Below are positions 23,775 to 37,399 of a stretch of DNA of 64,000 nucleotides, in pieces (position 1 is the stretch's first letter; each line of letters starts with the position of its first letter). The translations under genes and the position numbers were made by a program. The stretch is from Ceratothoa steindachneri (Eukaryota > Arthropoda > Malacostraca > Isopoda > Cymothoidae): assembly GCA_963969495.1 (NCBI GenBank), contig OZ018333.1, forward strand, positions 12,881,420 to 12,945,419, read 5' to 3'. The notes under the pieces were generated by a model, which had not been told where the DNA came from, ran no database searches, and saw only the letters and a list, made by a program, of their open reading frames with translations.

Positions 23775-24050
23775 AAAAAGAGGCGAAGTGCCCACACTAA
23801 AGATCCCCCCCCCCTTCGTCCAATTTAGCATAGTATAAAGTAAAAAATTAAACCAACTTTAAATATAAAAGAGGCTAAGTGCCCAAACCTAATAGTCATA
23901 AAATAATTAACAAATTAGAATAAAAAGATGCGAAGTGCCCAATTCCCAATTCCCACTAGTAAATATAATCATGTAAATTATAAAGAAACAATAAATGATA
24001 CATTAATAAATAATAATAAATAAACGATAAAAAGAGCCGAAGTGCCCAAA
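23775..24050 (+). repeat. Four dispersed copies of a 20-bp motif in the 3' region of element B
   Basis: AAAAAGAGGCGAAGTGCCCA-like motifs occur at about 23,775, 23,866, 23,921 and 24,028, separated by unrelated AT-rich spacers of 35-90 bp. All are on the same strand. This may be a 3'-UTR repeat of the element. Confidence 0.75.
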
Positions 24051-24239
24051 GAAAATAGATTACCTAAGACTCAAAACTTGAGATTCAGCAGGAGAGTAAC
24101 CTTTGAAAGGCTTGAATTCTTCGATGGTAAAACAAATAACCAAATAAAAATATTAATATATTATGACGGAGGAAACTGGCTGTCGAAGACAGCCAGCTAC
24201 TTTATTGACGGTGGAATTCTAATATTAGAAATACATATA

Positions 24240-26490
<2,251 letters not shown>

Positions 26491-27007
26491 CACCCCGTAA
26501 GGGGCGCGGCGATTTGCCATCCTGGCCGCCATGCTGACGGGACTCAGCACCCCGTCTGACCCCAGCTTAGCCTCTTCTCCTTCCTTCAAAATCTTGTTTC
26601 CTTGCTTTTCATACAACCTCTCCCACAACTTTCTCTGGTCAGACTCTAATTTCACAGGGTAGATGCTGACCTTCTTCTCAGTCAACCGTCCCGGATCGGG
26701 GCTGAGGGGGGAGGGGACAATGTTCCCTAACCCCTAAGCTCCGGTCTGTGGTGGTTGGTTTTTAACAACCTGCTTCATCCTTACCCATACCTTCCTCACA
26801 TCCCTTTTCCTCTCCTCTTCACAATCTATATATTTTAACGCCGTGTCCAAGGTGAAGCCGCCATGCCGATGGACTGCCAGGCCACCAGGCGGGAGGGGTG
26901 GTCCCAAAATGGCGGCGCCTGGCTCTGCCGGGCTTGTAAGCACCTCTTGCAGTGCGGGCAACTGCGAGAGGTGATGAGCTATTGCGTCCCGTAGCACAAA
27001 GGTCACC

Positions 27008-28567
27008 ATGCCCAATGATGATAAAAAAACAATCTCGGCGCCAAGCACCGAACCCGAATCCGCCCCTATGCAAGGCCCTCCTCAAACGGCTGGGGATTCT
27101 GAGGCAGTACAAGGAAAGGAGGGACCTCCTCCGGATGATGCCCCTGCGACCACCAGGACCTTTTCCATTTCGGAGAAGGACCTGGCTGAGGCCGGTCCAT
27201 CTGGCCTAGGAGCTTCTACCGGTGGAGGTGAGAAGCGGGTTCATTCCCCGCCCTCCTCTCCAAAAAAGAAAAAGAGGAAAAAGACCAAAAAGACTAAGAA
27301 GACTTGGGTCTCCTCTCCATCCTCGGGGGCTGTGGGGACGGATGGGTCTGCTGCTACTTTGGCAAGCGACCAAGCCAAGATCGGCACATCCGGCCCCTCT
27401 GCCCGCCCCCGGTTGCGGAGCCCCTGACTAAGACCAAAAGTGCACAGGGCAGAGCCTCGATGACATCGGGGCCCCTCATTCAGAGGTTAACTGGCGTTTT
27501 GGAGCCCACTGGCTTCAAGCTCTTCCTCGTTATTTGCTCCACTGATGGCACCATGTTGTCCAAGGGCAACATAATCCATCAGAGGAGAGGATTAGCTACT
27601 GCAATTGGTAGAGAGCCGAAGGTGACATGTTTCTCGGACGGGAGTCTTCTAGCGAATGCGGCGAATCCCGCCGAGGCGGCCAAGATTAAGTGCTCTTCGG
27701 ACACTTCATGGCACCCCGGTGAGTGTGACGCCGCACTCTTCCATGAACTTTGTGAAAGGAGTAGTTTATGCGAGGGAACTCGTTGACTACTCAATTTAGG
27801 AAATCACCTTAGAACTGGCCGACCATGGGGCGCTAAAGGTCGAACGTGTGCTGAGAAAACAGGGAGGGGCCTCGAGACCCACCCCTACACTCTTCGTCAC
27901 GTTCGACTGTGACAAGCTCCCTGAGTCGGTGCGTGCCGGTTGTTACCGCTACCGCGTGAAGGCATTCGTGCTACTTCCGTGGCGGTGCTATTACTGTCAC
28001 CGCTTCAGCCATACGAATCGCTCATGTAGACGTGCAAAGTCAGGGTCACCCGAAGTATGTGTAAATTGCTCCAAGGTCGCACACGATAAGTCCAAATTGT
28101 GTGTGGCCAAGTGTGTCAATTGCGGAGAGCCGCAACCCACTTCTTCGAAGCAATGTGGTGCATATCTCCTTGAGAAAGAAATCCTGACCGTTTAGGCCCA
28201 GGATCGACTCTCACTTCGCGAGGCTATGGACTTAGTCCTGGCGCGCCCGGCTCTGCCTGGGACGTCATATGCCTCAATAGTTAGAAAGGCACCCTCTGCT
28301 CCTGGCCCATCCAGGCCAACGAGTACGGTTGTTTCCGCGTCCATTCGGACCCCTTCTGCGGGCTCTACCCAACCTGGGCGCTCCCCTGGTAAAGCTAGCG
28401 GCAAAAAGGGTTCATACCAAGCCCAGGCTAAAACCAGGGCTCCCCGCTCTTGCCCCAGCGTGACCGTTTCCCGTAAGGCGAAACGGCCACGCGCCTCCAC
28501 CGAGTCGTTACTCACAGGAGGCAACACCCCTGAAGATGGTCGCAAGGCCATCTTCGGGGGTTCCTAA
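27008..28567 (+). pseudogene. ORF1 (gag-like, CCHC knuckles) of element C
   Basis: Starts MPNDDKKTISAPSTEPES. A Lys-rich PSSPKKKKRKKTKK patch at about residues 80-95 looks like a nuclear-localisation or RNA-binding segment. A stop at 27,425 requires a frame change into GPLIQRLTGVLEPTGFKLFL, and another change near 27,760 leads to RYRVKAFVLLPWRCYYC. Knuckle-like motifs follow: CYYCHRFSHTNRSC, CVNCSKVAHDKSKLC and a CVNCGEPQ-containing third. A TAG at 28,192 interrupts, after which the same frame goes on to a Pro/Ser-rich tail ending at 28,567. About 430 bp after the start codon found in element A is missing here. Confidence 0.85.
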
Positions 28568-28899
28568 AGCTGTCCCAAAGGAGGACAGCAACAAAGGAGC
28601 TACGGCTCCTTCGCCAACGCCCCGAAGTGGAGCGAGTGGCTCGGAGACGGTGGTTCCTCGAAAAGAGGGCCCGCCGCCTCCGAAGCCGCAACGCCCGCCT
28701 AAGGTTTCGAGGTGGAGGGAGGAAAAGACTCGCATGGCGAGCCCACCTTCCCCCAATAAGTCTTCGAAGGCGACAGCGCCTTCAGCGCTTTGTCCGGCCA
28801 ACAGCGCCCGGGGTTCTGACCCCGGGAAGTGTACAGCCATTCCCGTGAGGGTTTTCAGTTCGAGGTGGGCCCCGCGTCTCCTCCAATCTAGGCCTGGAG

Positions 28900-31337
28900 G
28901 GCATATTCCTTCAATGGAATTGCCGTGGACTCCGGGCCAACTGAGGGGAGCTGCGGAGGCTCGTCTCGTCCCGTTCCCCGTTAGCTATCTTTTTGCAGGA
29001 GACCATGCTAGGCGCCGGCCCCCTGCCTGCCCTCCCGGGGTATAAGGGTCTTGTGACCCCACCGCCGTTGGAGGGCCGGGCTGGGAGATGCGCGGTTTAC
29101 ACCGGGCATGATGTCTCCGTTCTTCCTTTTCTTTAGATACCTCCTTTCAGGCAGTGGCTGTGCAGCTGCACCTGGATAGGAGGTATACTATCATTTCTGC
29201 GTACATTCCACCGTCAGCTGACTTCGACGCGGGGGACTTCCGCCGCGTCGAGGCACGGTTGCCGAGGCCCTATCTCTTGCTTGGAGATCTGAACGGCAGG
29301 CATCCTCTCTGGGGAGATTACTCCATAAATCCCAGGGGACAAGTCCTTGCCGATCTGATCGAAGAGCTTGAGATGGGTGTCCTAAACGTGGATGAGTTTA
29401 CGCATCACTGTCCGAGAACCGCTTCATTTTCTTGCCTTGACCTATCTTTGTGCTCTTCGGATGCACAGCCTGATTTTGATTGGGGGGTGGTCGATGACCT
29501 CCATGGTAGTGATCACTTTCCCATTCAAATATCATTTACAAGGCAACTGCCGCCTGAGAGCCCACCTCGGTGGTGCTTGGCGCAGGCGCGGTGGCCTGCA
29601 TTTCAGGAAATGACTGAATTCTCTATTTCAGTCGAGGAGTTTAGGTCGGTAGATGAGGTTGTTGAGTTCCTCTCTGGCAACCTCATCGCCACGGGCCTGA
29701 CTACTATTCCTAGAACGTCTGGCCGTTTTGCACGCCGACCACTCCCATGGTGGTCGGCCGAGTGTGAGACGGCCCTCAAACAGAAGCGTTATGCCTACAT
29801 GCGCTATAAGCGCCACCCGAACGATTTCACGGTGGCTGAATTTCGTCTGGCTAGGGCTAGGTTCCGGTATATTTCGAAGCACGCCCGACGCTCTCCTTGG
29901 CGGGCATACGTGTCTTCACTCAACGGGAAGACCCCTTTAGCTGAGGTGTGGAAGCGAGTCAAAAGGATTCGGGGCAAGTTCTCGCAGGACTCCCCTCCCG
30001 TTCTCCAGGAGAATGGGACCGCAATCTCGGACCCCGCGTCCGTGGCAGAATCCTTAGCGACCGCTTTTTCAGCACTCTCTAGCCATGATGCTGCGTCACC
30101 AGCATTCAATGCACGTCGTGATGTCGCGGAAGGCCACCGGCTGGAATTTACCTCCAGAGGTGGAAAACCCTTCAACGACAAGTTTACTGTGAGTGAGTTG
30201 CGTTCCGCTCTCGCTTCGTGCGCGGACACCGCGCATGGTCCGGACGATGTCCCGTACGCCATGCTTCGACACCTGGGTGAGCGAGGCATGGCCTTTCTGT
30301 TAGATTTGTTCAACAGGATCTGGGTGGAAGGTCTTCTCCTAGACTCCTGGCGAATCGCTACTGTGCTCGCCTTTCGCAAACCGGGGAGAGATCACTCTAC
30401 TCCAACCGGTTTCCTCCCAATCTCTCTAACCTCTTGCGTGTGCAAGTTGATGGAGAAATTGGTAAATGTTAGATTAGCCTTTTTCCTGGACAGCGGAGGC
30501 CATCTGTCTTCTGCACAGTTCGGCTTCCGCAAGTTCCACTCCACGTCGGATGTTCTGCTCCGACTGGAAAATGCCGTCTGCGAGGCTTTCCTTCGTAGAC
30601 AGCACTACGCCACGGTGTTTTTCGATCTGGAGAAGACCTATGATACCGCATGGCGATACGGTATCATGGAGACTCTCCACACGATGGGGGCAAGGGGACG
30701 CCTTCCAATGTTTATATCTGAATTTTTGCGAGATCGTCGATTCCGCGTACGGGTGGGGGGAGCCCTCCCTGGCCCAAAATGGCAGGAAGAGGGTGTCCCG
30801 CAGGAAAGTGTCCTCAGTGTCACACTCTTTGTCCTGAGCATCAACGGTATCACCTCGGTGCTGCCGGAAGATGTTCTCGCTACGCTCTACGTGGACGACC
30901 TTTCGATCTATTTTGGCGCGGCCCAGATGCCTACTCTGGAGCGTCGACCCCAAGAGGCATTGAACCGCGTCTCTCGCTATGCCGAAGCGCACAGGTTTCG
31001 GTTTTCTTTGGCCAAGACTAAGGTGGTGCACTTCTGCCGCCATCCACGGCTTCACCCCGACCGAGATTTGTTTCTTAATGGGGTGCGCCTGGATGTGGTT
31101 GAGTCGCACCGCTTCTTCGGTCTTGTATTCGTCCGACGCCTCAACTGGGAGGCTCATATTCGCAGCCTCAGGGTCTCTTGTACCCGCGCCATGGACATTC
31201 TCCGTTCCGTGACGTTCAGAGCTTGGGGCACTGATAGGGCTACTGCCCTACTTTTTTATCGATCCTTTGTTCGTTCGAAGCTCGACTACGGATGTGAGTT
31301 TTATGCACCGCAGCCGAGCGTTTATTGCGGAAGGTGA
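28900..31337 (+). pseudogene. ORF2 endonuclease plus reverse transcriptase of element C
   Basis: The EN start lies upstream of the long frame: QWNCRGLRAN at about 28,918, LAIFLQETML, and a RCAVYTGHDVSV block, interrupted by TGA (about 28,951) and TAG (about 29,134) and a shift. From 29,154 a 727-aa frame holds ISAYIPPSADF, LLLGDLNGRHPLWG (GDFN-type), and GSDHFPIQI (SDH); then the RT with FLPISLTSCVCKLMEKLV, GFRKFHSTSDVLL, FFDLEKTYDTAW (motif A), GVPQESVLSVTLFVLSI (motif B) and TLYVDDLSIYF (motif C). The frame ends at 31,337 by a shift into the RNase H region. Confidence 0.92.
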
Positions 31338-32571
31338 ATTCGATCCATCACAACGGCCTTCGCCTTGCGACCGGTGCCTTCCGCACTTCCCCCATTGAGA
31401 GCCTGTTGGTCGATGCTGGGGAGATGCCACTCAGTCTGCGCCGCGTGCAGTGCATCACTCGCCTGTACGCGCGAGCCCGGCGCCTCCCTCAGTCGCCAAC
31501 AGCTCTCACTGCATCCGCAGCTGATCTCGATGGTGCCTTTGCAGCCGAGAGACGCCAGTCATACCATAAGCCCTTTGGGTTTAGGGCCAGGAAACTCCTT
31601 CGAGATGTAGATATAGCTCTCGGGCCGGTGGTTCCCCTGGTTCTGCCCAGGATGCCACCCTGGAGGGTACCACATTTGGCTATTTGTCGCCACGCCTCTG
31701 CTCCCAAAGCTTGTACTGTGCCGGGAGTATTGCATTTAACCTTTTTGGAGCACACATCGTGTCACGCTGGAACCGTGCCAGTATATACGGATGGCTCCAA
31801 GTTCCAAGAGGGGGTTGGCTTCCACGCCGTATCCCCCCTGTTTGAAGTCAGCGGGGCTCTAGCAGGCGCTGCGTCTGTCTTCACAGCCAAGCTGGTGGTA
31901 ATACACCACTCGTAAGGGAGATTACGTGACGTGCCCGGTTCGGAGACCGGATTGTGATCTATAGCGACTCACAAAGCGCCCTGAGTGCTCTCGGGGCATT
32001 GGAATCTCCGCATCCCCTGGTTCGCGATATCCGTAACGCCACGGTTTTGGCGAGCCGGCCAGATGTGGATATTATCTTCTGCTGGGTTCCTGGACATGTA
32101 GGAATTGCGGATAATGAGCGCGCCGATGAAGGCGCCAAAGAGTCCGTGAGGACTCTGCGACGGGACCAGCATTTCGCTCTTCCTCACACTGACTACATGG
32201 CAGGAATACGGGCAGCTCTTCGGACTGCTTGGCAAAGAAGATGGGAGGCGGTCAAAGGGAACTTAAAGTTGCGTGCCATTGCGCCGCGACTGTTCCCATG
32301 AACCTATCCCCCAATGCCGCGGTGGCTTCAGGTTTCTTTCTGTCGTCTCCGAATCGGGCACACTCGTGTGACGCATCGCTATTTGATGCAGCGCTCGCCT
32401 GCGCCCTATTGCAACGACTGCGTCCTCCCCCAGACTGTTCGGCACATTCTTGTCGAATGTCCCAGTCTGGGGGATCTTCGCGCACGATACCTGTCCCGGT
32501 ACCGGGATGGGCGAGGTCGCTACCGCCTGTCCCTTGTACTCGGGACAGATTCGTGCACATTGACTTGTTGA
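31325..32571 (+). pseudogene. RNase H and C-terminal Cys/His motif of element C
   Basis: Frame 31,325-31,915 carries the RT tail and PVYTDGSKFQEG (first catalytic Asp). The expected FTAELVAIH reads FTAKLVVIH, so the catalytic Glu is Lys. It stops at 31,915. Frame 31,954-32,301 continues with IYSDSQSALSAL and FCWVPGHVGIADNERADEGA. Frame 32,314-32,571 supplies the C-terminus LRIGHTRVTHRYLM with a CNDC...HILVEC Cys/His motif. Three frames are needed, and one catalytic residue is lost. Confidence 0.88.
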
Positions 32572-32892
32572 CTTGTTTACTTTGGGGGGAAGGCCAGGCT
32601 TCTCCCTTTCATCTAACTAGGTTTAGTTGTTATTTTTTATTGTTTTGTTATTGTTATTTCTTTTTTTTGTTGTTTCCTGTTCAATTTTTTTTTAAAGTAG
32701 CCTAGAACTAGGCTATTCGTTTACGGCGACTTATGTCTAAGTGGGCAGTCCCCAGATAGCCCCTTAAAAAAAAAATACTCACAACGTCAGCTGTTTCTTC
32801 ATTAGCTGTTAAGACTCGAGTGGAGTAAACAAAAATCTGTTTCCCAGAACTCACTGAGTTCTCTTTATTTTTCACTATGGCATTATACCCTC

Positions 32893-33050
32893 ACCGGGGC
32901 CAGTTTATTACCAACGATACCCTTCCTAGAACCAGCTGATTACTCACGATACCCTACTTAGTGCCATTTTACTACTGATAATACCTTCTCCAGAGCAAAT
33001 TTATTCTTGAAGATGCCTTTCCAATGGCTATTTTATAGCTGACCTATTTT
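32893..33050. repeat. 32-bp minisatellite, five diverged units
   Basis: Units resemble CCAGnTTATTACYnACGATACCCT and follow each other at 32-33 bp steps from 32,893. Divergence between units is high, so it is old. No spacer pattern is present. Confidence 0.75.
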
Positions 33051-34427
33051 GGGGTATAAGAAATCCATTAACTTACCCAAGCTTGGAAATCGGATTTTGC
33101 TGCATTACTTGAGGGGTCGGCAGGGGTGGCTTCCCCAGTGATTGACCAGGGAAATCTGCAATAAAGAGGCAGGATTGGTCGTCTCAATATCACAAGTGTT
33201 TCTGTTGTTCGCTAATTCATCCCAATGGTTCATAATACTCAATTGGAAGACCTAGCTTCATTATTCTAGTGGGAATGCAGCTTCAAACAATGAATTTATC
33301 TTCCCATGTTGTTGTCGTCATTTAAATTCCTTCCTCAAGAGATTCAAAAATATTATCGTATAAAACTTACCTTTACTCTAGTTTGGTTTAATTATTTAAT
33401 ATAATACTAATATCACTTTTTAAAATAGATTCTGTTATGATTAGTTAATGGAGATCACCCTTAGCTACGTTGATACTGCGGAATTTTCCCACAAATTACC
33501 AACGGGATTTATGAAATCACTAAATACTCTAAAAGAATTTTATGAAATGATCATTAAATTAAAAGGTATCCACCAATGAGTTCTATTTAAGTTGAACATC
33601 GTTGAATATAAATTACCCTCTGACATTTTCGGATCCATTTTGCTAGATAAATACGTGGATGATGTTTTTGTTAAGTTGTTTTGAGCTTCGATAAAAAGTA
33701 CAATTTTGGCTCAGAATAATCTTGTTAAAAATTAAGATCAAGCCTTTTCGAATGATTTACAGGACAATAAGTGTTGAATATCCCAAGACTCACTTAAGGG
33801 AACCCTTCATATACTTACACATCGAAAAGTTCAATTAGGGTGTTTGTAGGTGCCCCAAAGCTTTCCAAATTGGCCACTAGAGTATATTTGTCTCGGATAA
33901 GGATAACATTTAAGAGTGTTCTCAAGATCAACGACTTGTGTTAGCAGTGGCGAGGCAAAAACATTTGGAAATTTTCAACTGCTGCTTCTCGGTGAATTCA
34001 TCATAAGAGAGGCCACCTCTCCAATTACTCGTAGCTCACTCAGCCTCTAATGGCAAGTTTAAGTTCGACTAAGTGAAGGTGTCACTTTCTGAATTTTCAG
34101 GGAGTTACAAGTAACGCTTAATGCACTTATGAATCAAGTAAGCAGGGCATGCACTGGGGTCAATAACAATTTGCTGGCGTTTTTTTTTCTCAAGCATCAC
34201 ATACTCTTCATTCGTCGAGTGAATTTTGTTCGCGTTTGCAGTTCTAAACGAGGTTGAGGCATTTTCTAACGCAGCTTTGCTCGATTAAGATACGCGTCGA
34301 TATCACCAAGATCATACGAGAAGGCTTTACCCAAATCACGCTACCACCGTGAGAGGAATAACAACTCTAGACGTAATTAACGCTTGTAATCCAGTATTAA
34401 AACCCATAATCATCAACACATTCGACA
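33051..34427. other. AT-rich, weak RT-like trace only
   Basis: Near 33,640 a LLDKYVDDVF stretch could be the YVDD box of another Penelope-like fragment, but the flanks do not align convincingly. Otherwise nothing coding was recognised. Confidence 0.4.
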
Positions 34428-35340
34428 TTGTTACATAAGAGAGTTATTCAACTTCCTCACTGTCACACATCCTTTAGTAATCTACCTATGAAAAACATTA
34501 TAAACCCACCACCTCCACACCGGAATCCCACAGGAATGCCTACTTTCCGCAACCCCCCTTTTCTACGACCACCTTCCCCACAATCACCAGAGTTTATCAC
34601 CCAGCAGCACCAAAGCTACATCATTGCACTGGATCACTGCCTACAACAGAACCTGACGACCATTTTCACATCAGAATATTCCGAAACTAGATTCAAAGCC
34701 TACGGTACGGGCTATGGCAAACATCACTATCACATTATCCAACACTTTTTCTATCAAACAAACCCCTGGTGCTCACTCTCACTTTGAACAAAGGGCTTCA
34801 ATTTAAACAGAACATACAAAATATTATACACACTCCGAACAATTAAATGCACACTTCATAAGCAATCCAAGAAGTACATAACCTATGCATACAACCAGTA
34901 CTTCTTCTCACATTCATCTACCCCAGTATGACTTTTGGCCTTGGCTCTCGAACTTCCTTATCACCTTACAAAATACAACAGAAAACACTGCGCTTTTATA
35001 ATTGGTGAGTCCACACTATCACACTTAACCAGTGCAGCCCAAACGTGAAATTAATGCACATAAATCACAACATAGACTTCTACAATGCACAGTTTCTCAA
35101 CCTTTCAAGACACATGCCACTTCACGCAAGATCCATCTTCGGCGAATCCAACACAAGTTTATACAACGCTTATACCTTCCGGGATATGCCCCCCCCCCTT
35201 ATGCAGGCCATCATCACGCTCAAAATCATCCACATAACAACTAGACTTCCAGTATATTGGTCCAACCCACTCAAATGCTATTCCACCGGACAGCACCACA
35301 TAAGCAACATCCATGTCACACATGTAGTGTCACCCTGACA
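34428..35340 (+). other. Possible non-LTR C-terminal relic
   Basis: C-rich sequence with short frames. MTFGLGSRTSLSPYKIQQKTLRFYN (34,930-35,005, discontinuous similarity) and MHINHNIDFYNAQFLNLSRH resemble the region downstream of the RT in jockey/I-type proteins. A similar FYNNPKHHKEALN stretch recurs at 38,650. The match is loose and no catalytic motif is present. Confidence 0.35.
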
Positions 35341-35689
35341 TGGTTTCGTTTCGATCAAGACCCTCAAATTGCCAATTCGTGAACTGCATAGGCTTGACCG
35401 CATAGACGTATGTACCCACTCCAAACAGGAACCTGACTCGAAACATATCCACAGCCTGATATATGTAAGAAGTGGGGGATCTTTCGAAGAACCTTGTACA
35501 TCGAATCCGCTGACCGGGTCCATTAACCCACCCAAAGGGCAACATAATGGTACGGTTAACTGCATTACTAAATACCGACGCCTGGAATTATGTCCACCCT
35601 GTAGCAATACAAGATGGTGTCCATGCCCTGCACTCTATGCAAGTTAATCTTACTTCTGAATTTTAACTTTATCATCCGTTAATTTACCT

Positions 35690-36480
35690 AGATTAGCCCC
35701 CCCCCCCTCAGGATTGCTACTCCTTTAATTGAGTTTCGGTGTGACTGGACGTCTCTTCTTGGAGGACCTTCACTGCCTCCTCCTGGCCATAAGTCATTAC
35801 GCGTGACTGTACTGAGTCCCACCTGCGGTGAAATACTGCGACAACTTTTCCCCAGTTTAATATCATCAGCCAATTTTGAAATTGTTCACAAAAGTTCATT
35901 GTGTATATTAATAACATCTATTATGAATAGAAGTGGATCCAGACCAGATCCTTGTGGAGCTCCGCTAAACACTCCACCCCGATGGAATCTTTTCAATTAC
36001 TGTTCTCTCTTTTCTTCCGGTAAGTCAGCCCTCTACAATGTTTTATTCCTATAAATCAGTCATATATACTCTTTCTTCCTGTAAGTCAGTCATATATACT
36101 ATTTTTTTCTTGTAAGTTGGCCATCATTGTTTTCTTCTTGTAAGTCTCTCATCTACTGTTTTCTTCCGGTAAATCAGCGATGTACACTTGTGAGTCAGTT
36201 TCTATGGATACAGGAAACTTTGTTTTTTAGTCTCCGAAGTAAAACTTTATCAAAGGCATTTTGAAAATTCAAGAATATCACGTATACATCTCGGTTTGCC
36301 TCATATTCTTAATTATTTTATGAAAACACATCTGATCTACCGATTTATTAATTATTTCTGTCGCAGGTTTTATAATGACCTGGTTTAATTCTTTAAGGTG
36401 AACTGAGTTATTCACATCTGGCCGAGGTGCTTTGGTAGACTTAATTTTATCTATCTAAAATAAACATTTGCTTTAATTGC
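35690..36480 (-). pseudogene. CR1-like reverse transcriptase relic
   Basis: The - strand reads KSTKAPRPDV...HLKELNQVI (KSPGPDxIxxRxLKE block, about 36,440), then a LNFQNAFDKVLLRRLKNKV block (motif A, D replaced), then WLTGRKE, GSGLDPLLFIIDVINI (motif B, GSVLGPLLF) and KLADDIKLGK (FADDTKL motif C, about 35,860). A 31-bp tandem array lies between motifs A and B. The pattern is that of arthropod CR1-type elements, and the fragment at the right window edge looks like the same family. Frameshifts and stops throughout. Confidence 0.75.
36006..36205. repeat. 31-bp minisatellite inside the CR1-like relic
   Basis: About seven units of TTTTCTTCYKGTAAGTCAGYC-type sequence at about 31-bp steps. On the - strand the unit resembles the LTGRKQ coding segment of the surrounding RT (for example LTGRKE next to the array), so the array probably grew by tandem duplication of that segment. 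Confidence 0.8.
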
Positions 36481-36691
36481 TATTTTATTACATTTTATCA
36501 CCTATGTTATGACATATTTTGTGGCCTTGGCCATACGTGGACGTTTTGCGTGCCTAGAAGTGCCAGCGAGCGGTTTGGAGGCGTTTCCTCCTTTGGTGCC
36601 CAGACCCGGGAGGGTGAGCATTACTCATTGGATAACGTTTCCAAGCGACGCACTGTTCATTTCTTACTATACAACCCGCTTCTAGAGGGGT

Positions 36692-37207
36692 ATGTTAGCG
36701 TCCCCGGTTGAGGTAATTAACAACAAACGCATTCTCAATATGACCCATTTGGGGCTCGACATACCCCACAAGACCCTTCATGGCGTTGAGGACCCCAATC
36801 TTGCCGTTGGAATTGTCGGAGTGGGTCGCGGTGCCGCACCGCCCCCACCACTGGAACGTGCTTGGGTACTTAGCGAATTCGTACCAAAGGCCGAGGCACT
36901 TCAACAGGGAAGAATAGAATATGTTCATCGTCGTGAGGGGGAAAGTGTTATTATTATTTATTCGCAGTATATCAGCCCAGTCAATCTGGACTCTGACTGG
37001 GCGGTGTACGTCTCTGAATCCCCACTGGACCCTCGGGGCTTTATCCTAGTCCTGAATAATACCCTTCTTTCAGCTAAAGAGGTTTTAAACTCTTCGCTAG
37101 TAACCAGCCTCCCCGAGGAATATAACGTCCTTCATCAAAAAATAGATGTGTCTTCCTTTCCGCAAAGACATTCCTTCGCTTCTACTGGAGGCCAACCACT
37201 CCGTTGA
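36692..37207 (+). CDS. 171-codon open frame of unknown nature
   Basis: The longest unexplained open frame in the window. It includes NMTHLGLDIPHKTLHGVEDP, an APPPPLERAWVLSEF segment and YISPVNLDSDWAVYVSESPL. Composition is protein-like, not low complexity, and local GC is higher than around it. It sits just upstream of an RNase H relic (37.4-38.1 kb), so it might be part of a retrotransposon ORF, but I recognise no domain. No promoter or splice signals were identified. It could also be a chance frame. Confidence 0.35.
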   Translation: MLASPVEVINNKRILNMTHLGLDIPHKTLHGVEDPNLAVGIVGVGRGAAPPPPLERAWVLSEFVPKAEALQQGRIEYVHRREGESVIIIYSQYISPVNLDSDWAVYVSESPLDPRGFILVLNNTLLSAKEVLNSSLVTSLPEEYNVLHQKIDVSSFPQRHSFASTGGQPLR

Positions 37208-37399
37208 TGCCAATGATATCCACTAATCTCCCAACTGAAGATAGATGGCAGACCTCTCAAGGACAGTGGCTCTGCTCTTCTCTGCCATTGAATTCGGCAT
37301 TCTCTCTGCCCATACATGATCTCTTCTACGGGTATTCATCGAGGATGATGTCCAGAGCAAGAATCTGACACCATCTCTTGCCAGGATCAAGATCCATGA

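Larger units (their letters stand above)
18860..24070 (+). mobile_element. Element B: jockey-like non-LTR retrotransposon
   Basis: A GC-richer island that differs from its AT-rich surroundings. Order: leader, ORF1 with three CCHC knuckles, ORF2 with endonuclease and RT, and a 3' region with a repeated motif. There is no RNase H. ORF1 (stop at 20,915) and ORF2 (ATG 20,926) are 10 nt apart. The RT carries YADD and the WKIKTN/GKVLGL blocks typical of arthropod jockey-type elements. ORF2 contains seven in-frame stops and at least two frameshifts. The 5' limit is approximate. Confidence 0.85.
26495..32775 (+). mobile_element. Element C: near full-length EN-RT-RNase H non-LTR retrotransposon
   Basis: A 6.3-kb GC-rich element of the same family as A and D. 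Order: leader from about 26,495, ORF1 (27,008-28,567), endonuclease, RT, RNase H, a C-terminal Cys/His motif, 3' UTR, and an A10 tail at 32,766-32,775. The 3' UTR ends with a GGCGACTTATG block and CAGATAGCCCCTT, matching A and D. The long 727-codon EN-RT frame makes it the best-preserved copy here, but ORF1 and RNase H are broken. Domain order fits the I/LOA/R1-type superfamily. Confidence 0.9.

Noticed and set aside
29154..31337. The 727-codon frame as a host gene
   Set aside because: It contains endonuclease and RT motifs and lies inside a retrotransposon with an A tail and related copies at 3.6 and 60.6 kb.
32893..33050. Possible CRISPR-like array (regular about 32-bp periodicity; similar at 36.0 and 44.7 kb)
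   Set aside because: Units are contiguous without unique spacers and the context is clearly eukaryotic.
33590..33700. Third Penelope RT suggested by LLDKYVDDVF
   Set aside because: Only the YVDD box is recognisable; neighbouring RT blocks could not be aligned, so it is mentioned only as a weak trace.
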